A stretch of 64,000 nt of DNA. Source: Nanobdellota archaeon (lineage in GTDB: Archaea; Nanobdellota; Nanobdellia; Pacearchaeales; GW2011-AR1). The stretch covers positions 1 to 64,000 of the forward strand of contig JAUYMA010000006.1 of the NCBI GenBank assembly GCA_030698805.1. Direction: 5' to 3'. The notes under the pieces are model-generated. The model searched no databases. It worked only from the letters and a program-made list of their open reading frames with translations, and was not told the DNA's origin. Made by a program: the position numbers and the translations under genes. Of the stretch, positions 8,701-16,750 are shown in pieces. Each line of letters starts with the position of its first letter. The stretch's first letter is position 1.

Positions 8701-11017
8701 AACTAGAAGACAACTCCGTATCTCCTGAAATTTCAAGCAAGTCAGAAGTGTCTTCTGTTTCTGATATGGCCAATATCTCCTCAACTGACTTAACCGGATC
8801 AGATCCTCCAGGCTTATTAAAATCTCGATTATACCAATGAACCTTAATTTCAGAGCCTGATTTTATCTCATAACGATTATCAATTGAAGTTGAAGCGATA
8901 GTATTGCTATAATTAGAATGTTCAGTAGCGGAAATTACCACATATTTGCCATTTGAAACAATGCTCTCAGTAGAAACCGGAGGGTTTGTAGAATATTCCA
9001 CGATGTAAGAACTGGCAGTATCGCTAAGTCTAACCTGAATAGTGCTGGAATTAGTTGAATCAGATAAATTAATAGATTCATCCAAAGCAACCACCCTGCC
9101 TGTAATGCCTCTCCCGAACAGTCCTCTAAAGAAATTGGCGATAGAAGCAAATAAACTGCTCTCCTCTGTTCCTTCGATAACACTACCTGTTATTCCTATT
9201 ATAGAAGCGCTTGCCTGGCTCGTGGATTCACCCTCTATTTTTTTAACAGTAATATTCCAAGCATCAGCAGGCAATTCAATAGTGATATTTTCAACCACAT
9301 CATTAGTAATATTCTTGATCCACCTCACTGGCTGATTTAGAACAATTTTCTCCCTTAAAGTCTGTATTTGCAGATCCCCTTCGGAAATTAGAATAGTAAA
9401 GTCTTTGCTAGAAATACTGAGATTTCCCAGATACGCACTAATTCTTGCATCAGTATATCCTCTAAAGTCCTCTTCGGCCTTTAAGCTGAGAATATTTTCC
9501 GATAAATTCCAGATTATATTTGATCCTTCGAAATTATAACTGTCTGCTCCAATAAAGTAATTGCTTAGGTTTATCTCTAAAATCTCATTGCCCAAGATTT
9601 TCAATAAGACTATCTCCTTTACCATAGAAAGTCTGGGAGTAAAGTTAAAAGTAAAATTAAAGATAGTCTCATTAGTCTGATTTGCTAAAGTGAAGTTGGT
9701 TTGATTTGTTAAAGTAAAATTAGTCTGGTTAACAATAGTCTGATTTGTTAAGTTCTCCGGAATTGTTACGTTAGTTATGTTGGTTATATTCTGGACAATC
9801 TGCTTTATATTGACTTCTTGCTCGAAATCAAGCAAAGGAGTCCCATTATATTCAATTATTATTCTAACCTTATCATGCACTACTGCAACGTCTAGCTTTG
9901 ATAAGTTTATTAGCAAAGTAAAATTGCCTCCTTTATAATCAGCGCCGAATCCTGAATAGAGAACTGAATAATTTGTAGATACTTTGGCTAGGCTCTCGTT
10001 TACTTCCAATTTTACTTTGTCATCGCCAATAGCAAGACCATTAAAATATAAACTTCCAGACACAATTTTAGCAGTCCTCTTCTTAGGCAGGTTATAGGTA
10101 AAATCTTCATCTCGGCTAGCAGTTCCGTTTATAATCTCATCTTTCTTCTCATCATCTTCTCCATCATCAAATACTGATGCCCCTGTTATTAAGCTTCCAG
10201 AAGCTTTATTTTTCTTATCCCCATCATTTTCTTCCTGTTCTTCAAGTTCATTATCCGGTTCATTCTCTTCATTCTCTCCAATTTGATCTTCTTCAGATTC
10301 ATTATTAAGATTTGTATTAGAATCCTCTTCTTCAGTGATATTCATCTCCAAAGAACTCTCAGCAGTCTCATTATCTTCAGTACCATTTACTGTGCTAATA
10401 GTCTCATTCTGTTCTTCCTCCAATTCTATTTCTTCCTGTTCTTCAAGTTCATTATCCGGTTCATTCTCTTCCTCATTTTCATCATCTTGAATTTCTTCTT
10501 CTTTTTCTTTATAGATCTCTAATTGAAAATTAACTGCTGGATAAACAGTTTTCATGCCTGCTATCCCAAATCCTTCCCCATTTCCAGATAAATTAAATCC
10601 AGAAAGATAATAATTCCCTCTGGTTGATTGCATAGAAACCAGATCCCTAAGGATCATTTCCTTGCTTTCATTGCCTATCTGGATTATTACTTTTGAGTCA
10701 TGGGGAATTAATTCCCCTCCTTCCAATAAAGCCCTGAAATTTCCTTTTAGGCTCTCACCAAGAGTATAATTATAAAAATAAAATTCTTCTTCAAAATCAT
10801 AGACTGCTCTTCCAGTAAATGGGCCCTGCCAAATAAAGATGGCAGAAAGCAGAGCAACAAGTATAAGAGCGAGCAACAAGTATAGCCTGATATTCTTATT
10901 GGAGCCTATTTCAGTTCCAATGTACTTTTTTCTTATTTTATCTCCATCGCGGTAAGATTCATAATAATAAGGCCCAAACTTCTTTCCATTTTTCCAAACG
11001 TATTTTTTATAAACCAT
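5702..11017 (-). CDS. Giant membrane-anchored surface protein with LamG-type domains
   Basis: The 1771-residue protein has a short cytoplasmic start rich in basic and aromatic residues (KKFGPYYYESYRDGDKIRKK), then one membrane span at about residues 45-65. A TGRAV motif of the kind that follows the anchor in many DPANN surface proteins comes next. Next come a very acidic low-complexity region (about 165-260), a sequon-dense segment of repeated NQT/NFT (about 409-452), and further ITGxVV motifs. Three concanavalin-like LamG domains lie at about 895-1105, 1165-1335 and 1380-1580. The C-terminal 100 residues are beta-type repeats (FIIKNxSGxxVxxID). The topology predicts an extracellular, N-glycosylated stalk presenting sugar-binding-type domains. 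Function is inferred from architecture. It converges on the secreted YadA-repeat gene. Confidence 0.75.
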   Translation of the reverse strand: MVYKKYVWKNGKKFGPYYYESYRDGDKIRKKYIGTEIGSNKNIRLYLLLALILVALLSAIFIWQGPFTGRAVYDFEEEFYFYNYTLGESLKGNFRALLEGGELIPHDSKVIIQIGNESKEMILRDLVSMQSTRGNYYLSGFNLSGNGEGFGIAGMKTVYPAVNFQLEIYKEKEEEIQDDENEEENEPDNELEEQEEIELEEEQNETISTVNGTEDNETAESSLEMNITEEEDSNTNLNNESEEDQIGENEENEPDNELEEQEENDGDKKNKASGSLITGASVFDDGEDDEKKDEIINGTASRDEDFTYNLPKKRTAKIVSGSLYFNGLAIGDDKVKLEVNESLAKVSTNYSVLYSGFGADYKGGNFTLLINLSKLDVAVVHDKVRIIIEYNGTPLLDFEQEVNIKQIVQNITNITNVTIPENLTNQTIVNQTNFTLTNQTNFTLANQTNETIFNFTFNFTPRLSMVKEIVLLKILGNEILEINLSNYFIGADSYNFEGSNIIWNLSENILSLKAEEDFRGYTDARISAYLGNLSISSKDFTILISEGDLQIQTLREKIVLNQPVRWIKNITNDVVENITIELPADAWNITVKKIEGESTSQASASIIGITGSVIEGTEESSLFASIANFFRGLFGRGITGRVVALDESINLSDSTNSSTIQVRLSDTASSYIVEYSTNPPVSTESIVSNGKYVVISATEHSNYSNTIASTSIDNRYEIKSGSEIKVHWYNRDFNKPGGSDPVKSVEEILAISETEDTSDLLEISGDTELSSSSQGTIISTTTNVTVEENNTAYENATDNSSIDSLNSLSLDTQDIILESDTTIHLGDSLDYALQEIPFLAEDYDEDGNIDHISWVVPHFSNQSYQISFSADKAYYSNIKFDGNYAHLPISDRQPYKNGGYGLVAYWNFDGDNSSTVFDYSNNNLHGRYYADALSNYSSCLYGGCLKVNGTSSSYVNISDSPLFDIGVEGFTYTAWINPTSLSNSHNMFMGHHLPYFNVRSTGVLHMSMGANGSQRSVLGNTVLTTNKWYFVAATYNSSGYMHVYLNGTLDGTPEGPHPTATNYARDQFIGTWNEGLTLMFNGSIDEVMIFNYSLNDTQIRDIFLNQSARFLSPGLTDGKQIQFNYGYGKTFALNTQDYRRKAGSNISAKIGYWDKSKGYKDWDFGEHYLDLDANDYVNISDSASLEPDNFTISYWSYFTSISDYLVLTKDDDNGDFSPEFGYSVRSDTPSDRTWIMIGTGTTSFAGTTLDIVAGKWHHFTYTYNWTGSQSVVNSYLDGTLKGTVTNANKINYTSSRNLFLGSNVNGIIGRMDEFMFFNNSLGSKEVSYIYNLGRDVGHYSHNNLVSRYDFNKGVSAVDLVGNNHGTFNGDPFVAHQNNSLIGYWHLDSDYGDYSGRGNNGTTTYNDTLVYGGIYNQSATFDGGDYGYATIPANDSLNHGDTVTISAWIKPLDTTRRTIYSHGSNGAGGMQFEINGQGAGSFGTIVTGIWMAYTGTGLLNSGQWNHVTYTRSGAGGLTHRLYLNGVAQTLIINDSSSYASQSAASLIGARTSALQLFNGSIDELIIFNRSLTSTEVAEIYARGRARWEYTDSQNLRSLDAYDNRSQNTFYLSSPSSTNILPSYILSSDNSYFYTPLLNKFLNATANIVYSNVTTCNATLGCLFVRNKTGTNVAVFDKKGNLDIKGVLSIYDVGTPDGTDFIIKNITGSVVAWIDGTNGNMKLAGSLVSEAGSTCTPPDNSFIIKNNSGGCVSYIDSAGNVWLKGLFNQNSII
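10231..10272. repeat. 42-base direct repeat, copy 1
   Basis: Identical to 10430-10471, inside the acidic linker of the LamG protein. On the minus strand it encodes EENEPDNELEEQEE. It is a tandem-type expansion of a low-complexity linker. Confidence 0.85.
10430..10471. repeat. 42-base direct repeat, copy 2
   Basis: Perfect match to 10231-10272, starting 199 bases away. Confidence 0.85.
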
Positions 11018-11082
11018 GCACTCTTTTTTAACACTATATAGGGAATAATATAATATTTAAAGGTTGTTCTACAAAAAAATAT

Positions 11083-11697
11083 ATGACAAAAAACCCTGAA
11101 ATTGAGATAATTAATGAATATAAAATAAAAAAAGATCTGATAAAAGAAAGGCTTGAATTATTTAAGCAGCTGCCGCAGGACAAATACTTTCAAGAGTTCA
11201 TATTTTGCATCCTCACTCCTCAAAGCAATGCCAAAAAATGCTGGCAGGCTGTAGAACAACTAAGCATTTTAAAAGAATGGGACAAAGAAAGAGTATCCAA
11301 CATAATAAAAACTAAAACTCGATTTCATAATAATAAGACTTCCTACTTATTAGAGGCAAGTATTACCTGGAATAATGTGAAAGAAAGCCTGAATAAAGAA
11401 AATAAAAAGGAAATTAGGAACTTCTTAGCAGAGAATGTAAAAGGATATGGACTAAAAGAAGCTGCGCATTTTCTAAGAAACATAGGCAAATCAAATAATG
11501 AAATAGCCATTTTGGATAGGCATATCCTCAGAAACCTGAAGGCCCTAAATGTAATAGAAGATGATAAAATAAAAAATAAGAAACATTACTTCGAAATAGA
11601 GAATAGGTTCATAGAGTTCTCAAAAAGAATAAATATTCCTCTGGATTCCTTGGACCTCTTATTCTGGAGTCGGGAAAACGGCGAGATATTCAAGTAA
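11083..11697 (+). CDS. ogg: N-glycosylase/DNA lyase, archaeal Ogg2 type
   Basis: The 204-residue protein matches the Ogg2 branch of the HhH-GPD superfamily, which removes 8-oxoguanine and cuts the abasic strand. Visible marks are FCILTPQSNA near residue 41, the helix-hairpin-helix VKGYGLKEAAHFLRNIG with candidate catalytic Lys125, and ILDRHILRNL with catalytic Asp145. The length is normal for the family. It is divergent from the giant surface gene, from which it is separated by 65 bases of AT-rich promoter DNA. It converges with the metallopeptidase gene, with a two-base gap. Family assignment is firm; the substrate is taken from characterised relatives. Confidence 0.88.
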   Translation: MTKNPEIEIINEYKIKKDLIKERLELFKQLPQDKYFQEFIFCILTPQSNAKKCWQAVEQLSILKEWDKERVSNIIKTKTRFHNNKTSYLLEASITWNNVKESLNKENKKEIRNFLAENVKGYGLKEAAHFLRNIGKSNNEIAILDRHILRNLKALNVIEDDKIKNKKHYFEIENRFIEFSKRINIPLDSLDLLFWSRENGEIFK

Positions 11698-11699
11698 GA

Positions 11700-12104
11700 T
11701 TAGAACCATCTTCTTTTGCTCATATCTGGATTGCCTCCGGTTTTCAGGCTGACAAATCGATCATACATTAAATCAACATTTCTTTCGCATACAAAATCAT
11801 GCTGCCTAAATCCTCCGCCAAAAGTCTTGGGAATGTGCATTAGTTCATGGATTATAACTTTATCTTGATCTTTTCTATCCATTCTATCAAACCTCTCCAA
11901 AAACTCTATAGCATAAAAAGCACGGGTTTTCATCGCTCTCTGCATTAATTTTCCCAAAGCATGACACCTTGCAATAGTCCTCCTCGAAGAAGATCCAAAG
12001 CTTCTCAAGCATTCAACTCTATTGATATCAATATGGCTCATCTCTAAAGCACTGATAATTTCATTCATCCTCTCCTTTAAGTCGGGCGCATCCTCATATT
12101 TCAT
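11700..12104 (-). CDS. Putative metallopeptidase (phage-metallopeptidase-like domain)
   Basis: The 134-residue protein has a zinc-protease motif HELMHIPKTFGG near residues 87-98, followed by RQHDFVCERNVD. The upstream block (AFYAIEFLERFDRMDRKDQDK) is typical of the compact putative metallopeptidases found in archaea and phages. The two motif histidines and the glutamate are intact, so catalysis is plausible; the substrate is unknown. There is no signal peptide, so it should act in the cytoplasm. It is divergent from a small membrane-protein gene with 111 bases between them. Confidence 0.65.
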   Translation of the reverse strand: MKYEDAPDLKERMNEIISALEMSHIDINRVECLRSFGSSSRRTIARCHALGKLMQRAMKTRAFYAIEFLERFDRMDRKDQDKVIIHELMHIPKTFGGGFRQHDFVCERNVDLMYDRFVSLKTGGNPDMSKRRWF

Positions 12105-12215
12105 ATCAAAAGTAACATGTCTCCCTTTAAAAGAATTGTGAATCTGGATTAAAGAATACTTTGGATTATCCGAGAAAAAGATTTAAATATCTGCTAGATC
12201 AGATATAATCATAAA

Positions 12216-12482
12216 ATGAGGTCGGTATTTGGATATATTCTTGCAGGCATAGGAATTGTAGGTACAGCTCTGGCCAGCATAAAAGAACTGAGGGGCATTG
12301 TAAGCTTCTTGCCTCAGCCCGTAATCTCCAGCGGCTCATTCCTTATAGTCAGCTTAGCTTTAGTAGGAATTGGAATCATAGTTGCAGTCTCGGACGGATC
12401 TGGAAAGAATAAAAAAGGCGAGGAAGTACCCATTTATGATCAAAAAGGCAAGAAAGTAGTAGGATACAGAAGATTAAAATAA
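12216..12482 (+). CDS. Small two-span membrane protein, unknown function
   Basis: The 88-residue protein has two hydrophobic segments (about 5-25 and 42-60) joined by a short loop. Its charged tail (GKNKKGEEVPIYDQ and KKVVGYRRLK) is probably cytoplasmic. I do not recognise a family. The start is supported by TATA-like DNA (TTTAAATAT) at 12182-12190. It sits at the edge of the five-gene membrane cluster and converges with it. Confidence 0.6.
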   Translation: MRSVFGYILAGIGIVGTALASIKELRGIVSFLPQPVISSGSFLIVSLALVGIGIIVAVSDGSGKNKKGEEVPIYDQKGKKVVGYRRLK

Positions 12483-12497
12483 TTTTTATCTAAAAAT

Positions 12498-13286
12498 TTA
12501 ACGCATTGATCTCACGCCTAAATCCTTTAACTGCTGTCTAATTTCTTTCGCTCTTCTTTTACCATACTCGGTGTTGCTCATTTTCTCAGCTTTCTCCAAG
12601 TCGCCAAGCAAATCAAGGACAACTTTGTCAGTCACTGATCTCTCCATGCCTCTTATCTCCGACAAAGCCAGATAAACTCTTACCCTTCGATCGAATACTG
12701 CTGCTAGCAAGCATAAAATAATGATCCCCCCATAAAGATAATTCCCAAATGATCCCAAATGAGAATATCTATGATACCAAATTACGGAGAATACGCCGAG
12801 AAAGAACAACCAAAGAATTCTTCTTGCTGCGCTTGATTGAATGCTTTTTTCCACGAAGAAAAACCAGACAATAAAGGGAATTATAGTGGTAATGGCGATG
12901 CCTAAAGTGTCATAAGACATCAATACGCCTTGTATAACCTGTATATCAGTCATATATCTGATGGATAAAATCGCCACGATTAAGGAAACGATAAAGACTA
13001 CTGGCTTATTATCCTTGAATGTGGGCGTTCTGGCTAAAACTGTCTTTACAACAACGAAAGTAAGAACAAGCAGTAATACTTTAATAAAAAAAAGATCACT
13101 GAATGCAGAATCTCCAATTATTATCTCCAAGAAAGGAGTGTAAAACGCTTTGAAGTATTCAATCCCATCTTGAATTGTATTACTCAATTCAGAAGGACCG
13201 TATGCTGAAGAAAAGCCAATCAAAGAAACTAATAAAAAAAATCCTGCTATAAGCATCGCCCCTCTTTTAGAAAAACCAGTCTTCAT
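12498..13286 (-). CDS. Exported multi-span membrane protein, cluster paralogue A
   Basis: The 262-residue protein has a signal-peptide-like start (LIAGFFLLVSLIGFSSAYG), a short external segment, and about five or six membrane spans. Its cytoplasmic tail is charged and helical, about 55 residues. The block YDTLGIAITTIIPFIVWFF aligns by eye with matching blocks in the 329- and 284-residue neighbours (consensus YxxLG-[IV]-x-I-x3-IPF). It lies 41 bases downstream of paralogue B on the same strand. No known family is recognised. An envelope complex or export channel is possible, but nothing in the sequence fixes the function. Confidence 0.65.
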   Translation of the reverse strand: MKTGFSKRGAMLIAGFFLLVSLIGFSSAYGPSELSNTIQDGIEYFKAFYTPFLEIIIGDSAFSDLFFIKVLLLVLTFVVVKTVLARTPTFKDNKPVVFIVSLIVAILSIRYMTDIQVIQGVLMSYDTLGIAITTIIPFIVWFFFVEKSIQSSAARRILWLFFLGVFSVIWYHRYSHLGSFGNYLYGGIIILCLLAAVFDRRVRVYLALSEIRGMERSVTDKVVLDLLGDLEKAEKMSNTEYGKRRAKEIRQQLKDLGVRSMR

Positions 13287-13327
13287 GATGAATTAAAACG
13301 CATCGAGTTTAAAAATATTACTTAAAA

Positions 13328-14317
13328 TTAAGTCTTTGCAAGTGTGGCATACTTCTTACTAAGATTTTTATGAAGTTTGTCATATTCTGACTGGCTGATA
13401 ATCCCATTCGCCAAATCATTCTTAGATTCTGCCATTCTTCTTCTTAATTCAATCATTGCCCTTTCATTGGTATCTGCGCCATATTTCTCATATTCTACCT
13501 TGGCCATAAACTTTCTTATGGTGCCGTCTAATACTGCCATTAGCAAGCACAATAAAGCAGTAACTGGATAAATATAAACAACTGCAAATTCTCCGCTTTG
13601 GCTTAATTTATCTAATCTTGAAAGCCAAATGCCTATGAAAACGACTCCAAATAATATCCAGGCAAACCTTCTCAAAGTGGCACTGTGAGGCAATCCTTTT
13701 TCAACAACCCAGAAGTATATGAGGAAAGGTATCCCGCAAGAAATAGCAACACCTAGAACAGTATAAGGAAGAATAACAGTTTCTATCAAATCAGCAGAGG
13801 CAAGCCATCTCGTCGCCAATAGGGCGCCGATTACTCCAATAACAACACTTATCCAAGTCTGCCCTGAAAAAAAGCTAGCTGCTTTCATTGCACCAAATAT
13901 AACTACGAATACCAAAATTAAGATAAGAACTCTGGCAAATAAGTATTCACCTGAAGAAGTATCTCCTAAAAGTTGGGAAAAGATTGGGCTGACTGTGGCA
14001 GCAAAAGTATTCATTGCGCCAACAACATTACTAGAAACTTGACTATTCCCACCAGAAGCACTACCTGCGGAAGATGTAGCAGGAGAAACCAAACCCTTCT
14101 TAACCATATAATCCTGAACATCTTTATATCCTAAGCTCTGAGCATCAAAATCTGAGAACATGCCTCCTGTGCCTGCTTTCCAATCAGCTGCATCCATATA
14201 CCCTAAGCCCTGAGCTTCTTGATCAGTTATATCAATTGCAGATGAAAAAGAAGCCAATAAAATTAATATTGTTAGAAATGAAAAAATGTGTGCAACCTGC
14301 TTCCCTCTTTTTTCCAT
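13328..14317 (-). CDS. Exported multi-span membrane protein, cluster paralogue B
   Basis: The 329-residue protein has a signal peptide (IFSFLTILILLASFSSA). An external N-terminal region of about 95 residues follows, then about five or six membrane spans and a charged cytoplasmic tail. The external region carries a duplicated motif, EAQGLGYMDAADW and DAQSLGYKDVQDY, followed by a Ser/Gly-rich linker. YTVLGVAISCGIPFLIYFW matches the core block of the two paralogues. It is probably co-transcribed with paralogue A. Function unknown. Confidence 0.65.
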   Translation of the reverse strand: MEKRGKQVAHIFSFLTILILLASFSSAIDITDQEAQGLGYMDAADWKAGTGGMFSDFDAQSLGYKDVQDYMVKKGLVSPATSSAGSASGGNSQVSSNVVGAMNTFAATVSPIFSQLLGDTSSGEYLFARVLILILVFVVIFGAMKAASFFSGQTWISVVIGVIGALLATRWLASADLIETVILPYTVLGVAISCGIPFLIYFWVVEKGLPHSATLRRFAWILFGVVFIGIWLSRLDKLSQSGEFAVVYIYPVTALLCLLMAVLDGTIRKFMAKVEYEKYGADTNERAMIELRRRMAESKNDLANGIISQSEYDKLHKNLSKKYATLAKT

Positions 14318-14422
14318 GCTACATTAATTCACAACTCCTTTATAAACTTTTTGTTATTCTCACTCTTTAATGAAAAAAGGAGCATAATAAAGTTTTAAAA
14401 ATCACAAGCTCCTCCCTATTTC

Positions 14423-15172
14423 ATGAAAAAAGAGTTTGCCCTGCTTATTGCCTTGCTTATTACATTGTCATTAATGCCTGCGCAAGTTTCTGCGCAAGAA
14501 GCAATAGAAGATTCCCTAGTTAAGATAGAAGATGCTAAAGATAAAGTGGATAGTGGAATAGGAATTATAACTGATTCTCCTGAGAACATCAAAAACAAAT
14601 ATTTAACAAAGGCCTGGGGAGATATGATCTCCAAAAACAAAATAATAGGCCCGATTCATAAATTCTTCTCCCAATACCCTCTGCCTTTTATAATAGTGTT
14701 CAATTACCCTTATGAAATATCGCTAACCTTCTTTAGTATTTTCTTTCTTTGGCTGTTCATTACAATTGCTGTATCTAAACAGGCAGGATCAAGCGGGTTA
14801 ATAGGCGACGCAGCAGCAGTCTTCCTAGGTATATTTGCAGCGATTATTCTCTCTCAACTAGGCCTTCTGCAGTTGATAGTAACGTCGGCCCTTTCTTTAA
14901 TACTCTCAAAAGAAGCTTGGTGGGCCAGATTAATAATAAGCATGATCATTATAGCTTTTGTCTTGGCCCTAGGATATATCAATAGTATGATTGCAAAAGG
15001 ATTAAAGGAAAAAAGGAAGAAAGACAAAGAAGAAAAACAAGAGCAAATAGTGCAAGAAGCAGAAAGCTTCATGCAAGGAGTTGGAGAAGGTCAAAAAATT
15101 ATGGATAAAATCTCTCCAAAGAGCAAGACAGACTATCTAAAGGAAGCTGCAAGAAAAAGAGCTTCAAGATAA
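14423..15172 (+). CDS. Exported multi-span membrane protein with coiled-coil tail
   Basis: The 249-residue protein has a signal peptide (LLIALLITLSLMPAQVSAQ). An external helical segment of about 60 residues follows, then about four spans (95-195) and a highly charged coiled-coil tail (about 195-249). It lies on the opposite strand to the other four members, with 105 bases of shared divergent promoter DNA towards paralogue B and an 11-base gap to the convergent 197-residue protein. It lacks the YxxLGxxI-IPF block but shares the plan of signal peptide, short ectodomain, multi-span core and charged tail. Function unknown. Confidence 0.62.
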   Translation: MKKEFALLIALLITLSLMPAQVSAQEAIEDSLVKIEDAKDKVDSGIGIITDSPENIKNKYLTKAWGDMISKNKIIGPIHKFFSQYPLPFIIVFNYPYEISLTFFSIFFLWLFITIAVSKQAGSSGLIGDAAAVFLGIFAAIILSQLGLLQLIVTSALSLILSKEAWWARLIISMIIIAFVLALGYINSMIAKGLKEKRKKDKEEKQEQIVQEAESFMQGVGEGQKIMDKISPKSKTDYLKEAARKRASR

Positions 15173-15183
15173 AGATTAAAATG

Positions 15184-15777
15184 TTAACTCCCCATTCCAA
15201 CTCTTACACCGCTATAATTTCTTGACATAATATTTCTCCTTTTTTCAAAGTTCTTAATAATGTGCGAGAAACCTAGGAAGAACATTACAAAAATAACCAA
15301 TACTATTGCGCCCTTCAGCAGAAACCAGTCTTGAAGAAAAGAAACAAAATCAAGTAAGCCAAAGAAGAAAAAATAAGTCATAGTTAATCCGCCGCTGATT
15401 GCAACTAATAATCCTATAATGATCGCTTCGGCATACCTGACCCAGCCTTCCTGGCCCAATATCTCAAATAAAGATAATACTTTATAGATAAGAATGATTA
15501 GCATTATCCATAAAGAAAGAATAATAATTGTCTTTTGCAAAGTTAATTCCTCTGCTAGATCAAATTTAAAAATAAAGCGAAGAAGACTATCTGCCCATCC
15601 TGGAATAGGAATTTGAGCAGTTGATAATTTATTAGAGTCTGCCTTCAACTTATCAATGGGTAGAGATGCAGAAGAAGAATTCCCCATACTTGAATTCTCA
15701 TCTGCAGAATACGCAAAAGAAGAAAAAAGCCCCAGCATTAAAATCACAAACAAGCTTGCTAAGAAGATTTTTTTCAT
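15184..15777 (-). CDS. Exported four-span membrane protein in the same cluster
   Basis: I start it at the ATG at 15777, giving 197 residues with a clean signal peptide (IFLASLFVILMLGLFSSFAYS). A longer reading from 15861 would put 28 residues before the signal and overlap the previous gene. An external Ser/Asn-rich segment of about 45 residues follows, then four spans and a basic tail. It is downstream of the 284-residue paralogue on the same strand, so probably an operon. No family recognised. Confidence 0.62.
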   Translation of the reverse strand: MKKIFLASLFVILMLGLFSSFAYSADENSSMGNSSSASLPIDKLKADSNKLSTAQIPIPGWADSLLRFIFKFDLAEELTLQKTIIILSLWIMLIILIYKVLSLFEILGQEGWVRYAEAIIIGLLVAISGGLTMTYFFFFGLLDFVSFLQDWFLLKGAIVLVIFVMFFLGFSHIIKNFEKRRNIMSRNYSGVRVGMGS

Positions 15778-15826
15778 CTTGATTCTAAGAATAAAGAGTT
15801 TATAGGTTTTTTGAAAAAAAGATAAA

Positions 15827-16681
15827 TTATAATGCGCTCTCCATATTGGTCGCCCTAGCATCTAAACGGTTAGCTTCTGCATCTTTACCCATGGCCCTTA
15901 AAGCATTAGCTTGTTGCCTCAAATCACCTATATCAGCAAGAAGCTTAGCTTTGATTCCACGCTTATGCAAATCAGCTTCTGCAGTAATTTCTTCCTTAAA
16001 CCAGAGAGATACTAATTTCCTTTGTGCAATGATAAAGATAAGGCTAATGATGATAAAGGCTACATATACCCAACCTTCCCATAAGTTGATGCATCTTGTT
16101 CCTGCAGCACTTGCTTTTGATGTCCAATCCACTGCGCCATTAGCGTCGAGCGTACAGAAGAACATACCAAAAATAATCTTCCATATCAAGAAGAGAATGA
16201 ATGCAAACCAGATGACCTTGCTTAAAACAACTCCGCCAGCCTGTCCACTCTGGCTCATTTGGATAGTGAAGAAAGCAAGAATCACAAAGGGAATTGCCGC
16301 CCCAAGTACAATTCCTAAGGCACCATATGAAGCTAGAGCAGTGTAAATATCAGAAGGTGTCAAATAAGCAGTTGCTAAGAAAGCTACTATTGCTGCAATT
16401 AATCCTTTAACAACTGTGCCCTGATTGCCGATAGTTGGAACAAAACCAAGAATGCTAAAGACAACGAGAGCCAAAAGAATGGCAAATAAATATTTTGCAA
16501 TATTAACACTTAATTGGCCTTCTTGCCAGCTTGTAAACATATCAGCTACAGGATTAAAAACAGTAGAACTTGAAAGATTAGCTACAGGAGGAGTTGCTTG
16601 GGCCAAAGCAAAACTCCCAAAAATAGAGAGCATGAATAAGCCTAGAAGCAATAATGCAAATACTCTCACCTTTCTTTCCAT
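15827..16681 (-). CDS. Exported multi-span membrane protein, cluster paralogue C
   Basis: The 284-residue protein has a signal peptide (FALLLLGLFMLSIFGSFALAQ) and an ectodomain of about 35 residues, then about six spans. An external loop between late spans holds two cysteines (FFCTL and TRCINLW), a possible disulfide. The tail is alanine- and charge-rich and helical (about 230-284). YGALGIVLGAAIPFVILAF matches the core block of paralogues A and B. Function unknown. Confidence 0.65.
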   Translation of the reverse strand: MERKVRVFALLLLGLFMLSIFGSFALAQATPPVANLSSSTVFNPVADMFTSWQEGQLSVNIAKYLFAILLALVVFSILGFVPTIGNQGTVVKGLIAAIVAFLATAYLTPSDIYTALASYGALGIVLGAAIPFVILAFFTIQMSQSGQAGGVVLSKVIWFAFILFLIWKIIFGMFFCTLDANGAVDWTSKASAAGTRCINLWEGWVYVAFIIISLIFIIAQRKLVSLWFKEEITAEADLHKRGIKAKLLADIGDLRQQANALRAMGKDAEANRLDARATNMESAL

Positions 16682-16750
16682 GCCCTATCTAAAAACAAGT
16701 TCTTTATAAATATTTCTACAAACAACTTCTCTAAAAGAAAGTAATAAAAA

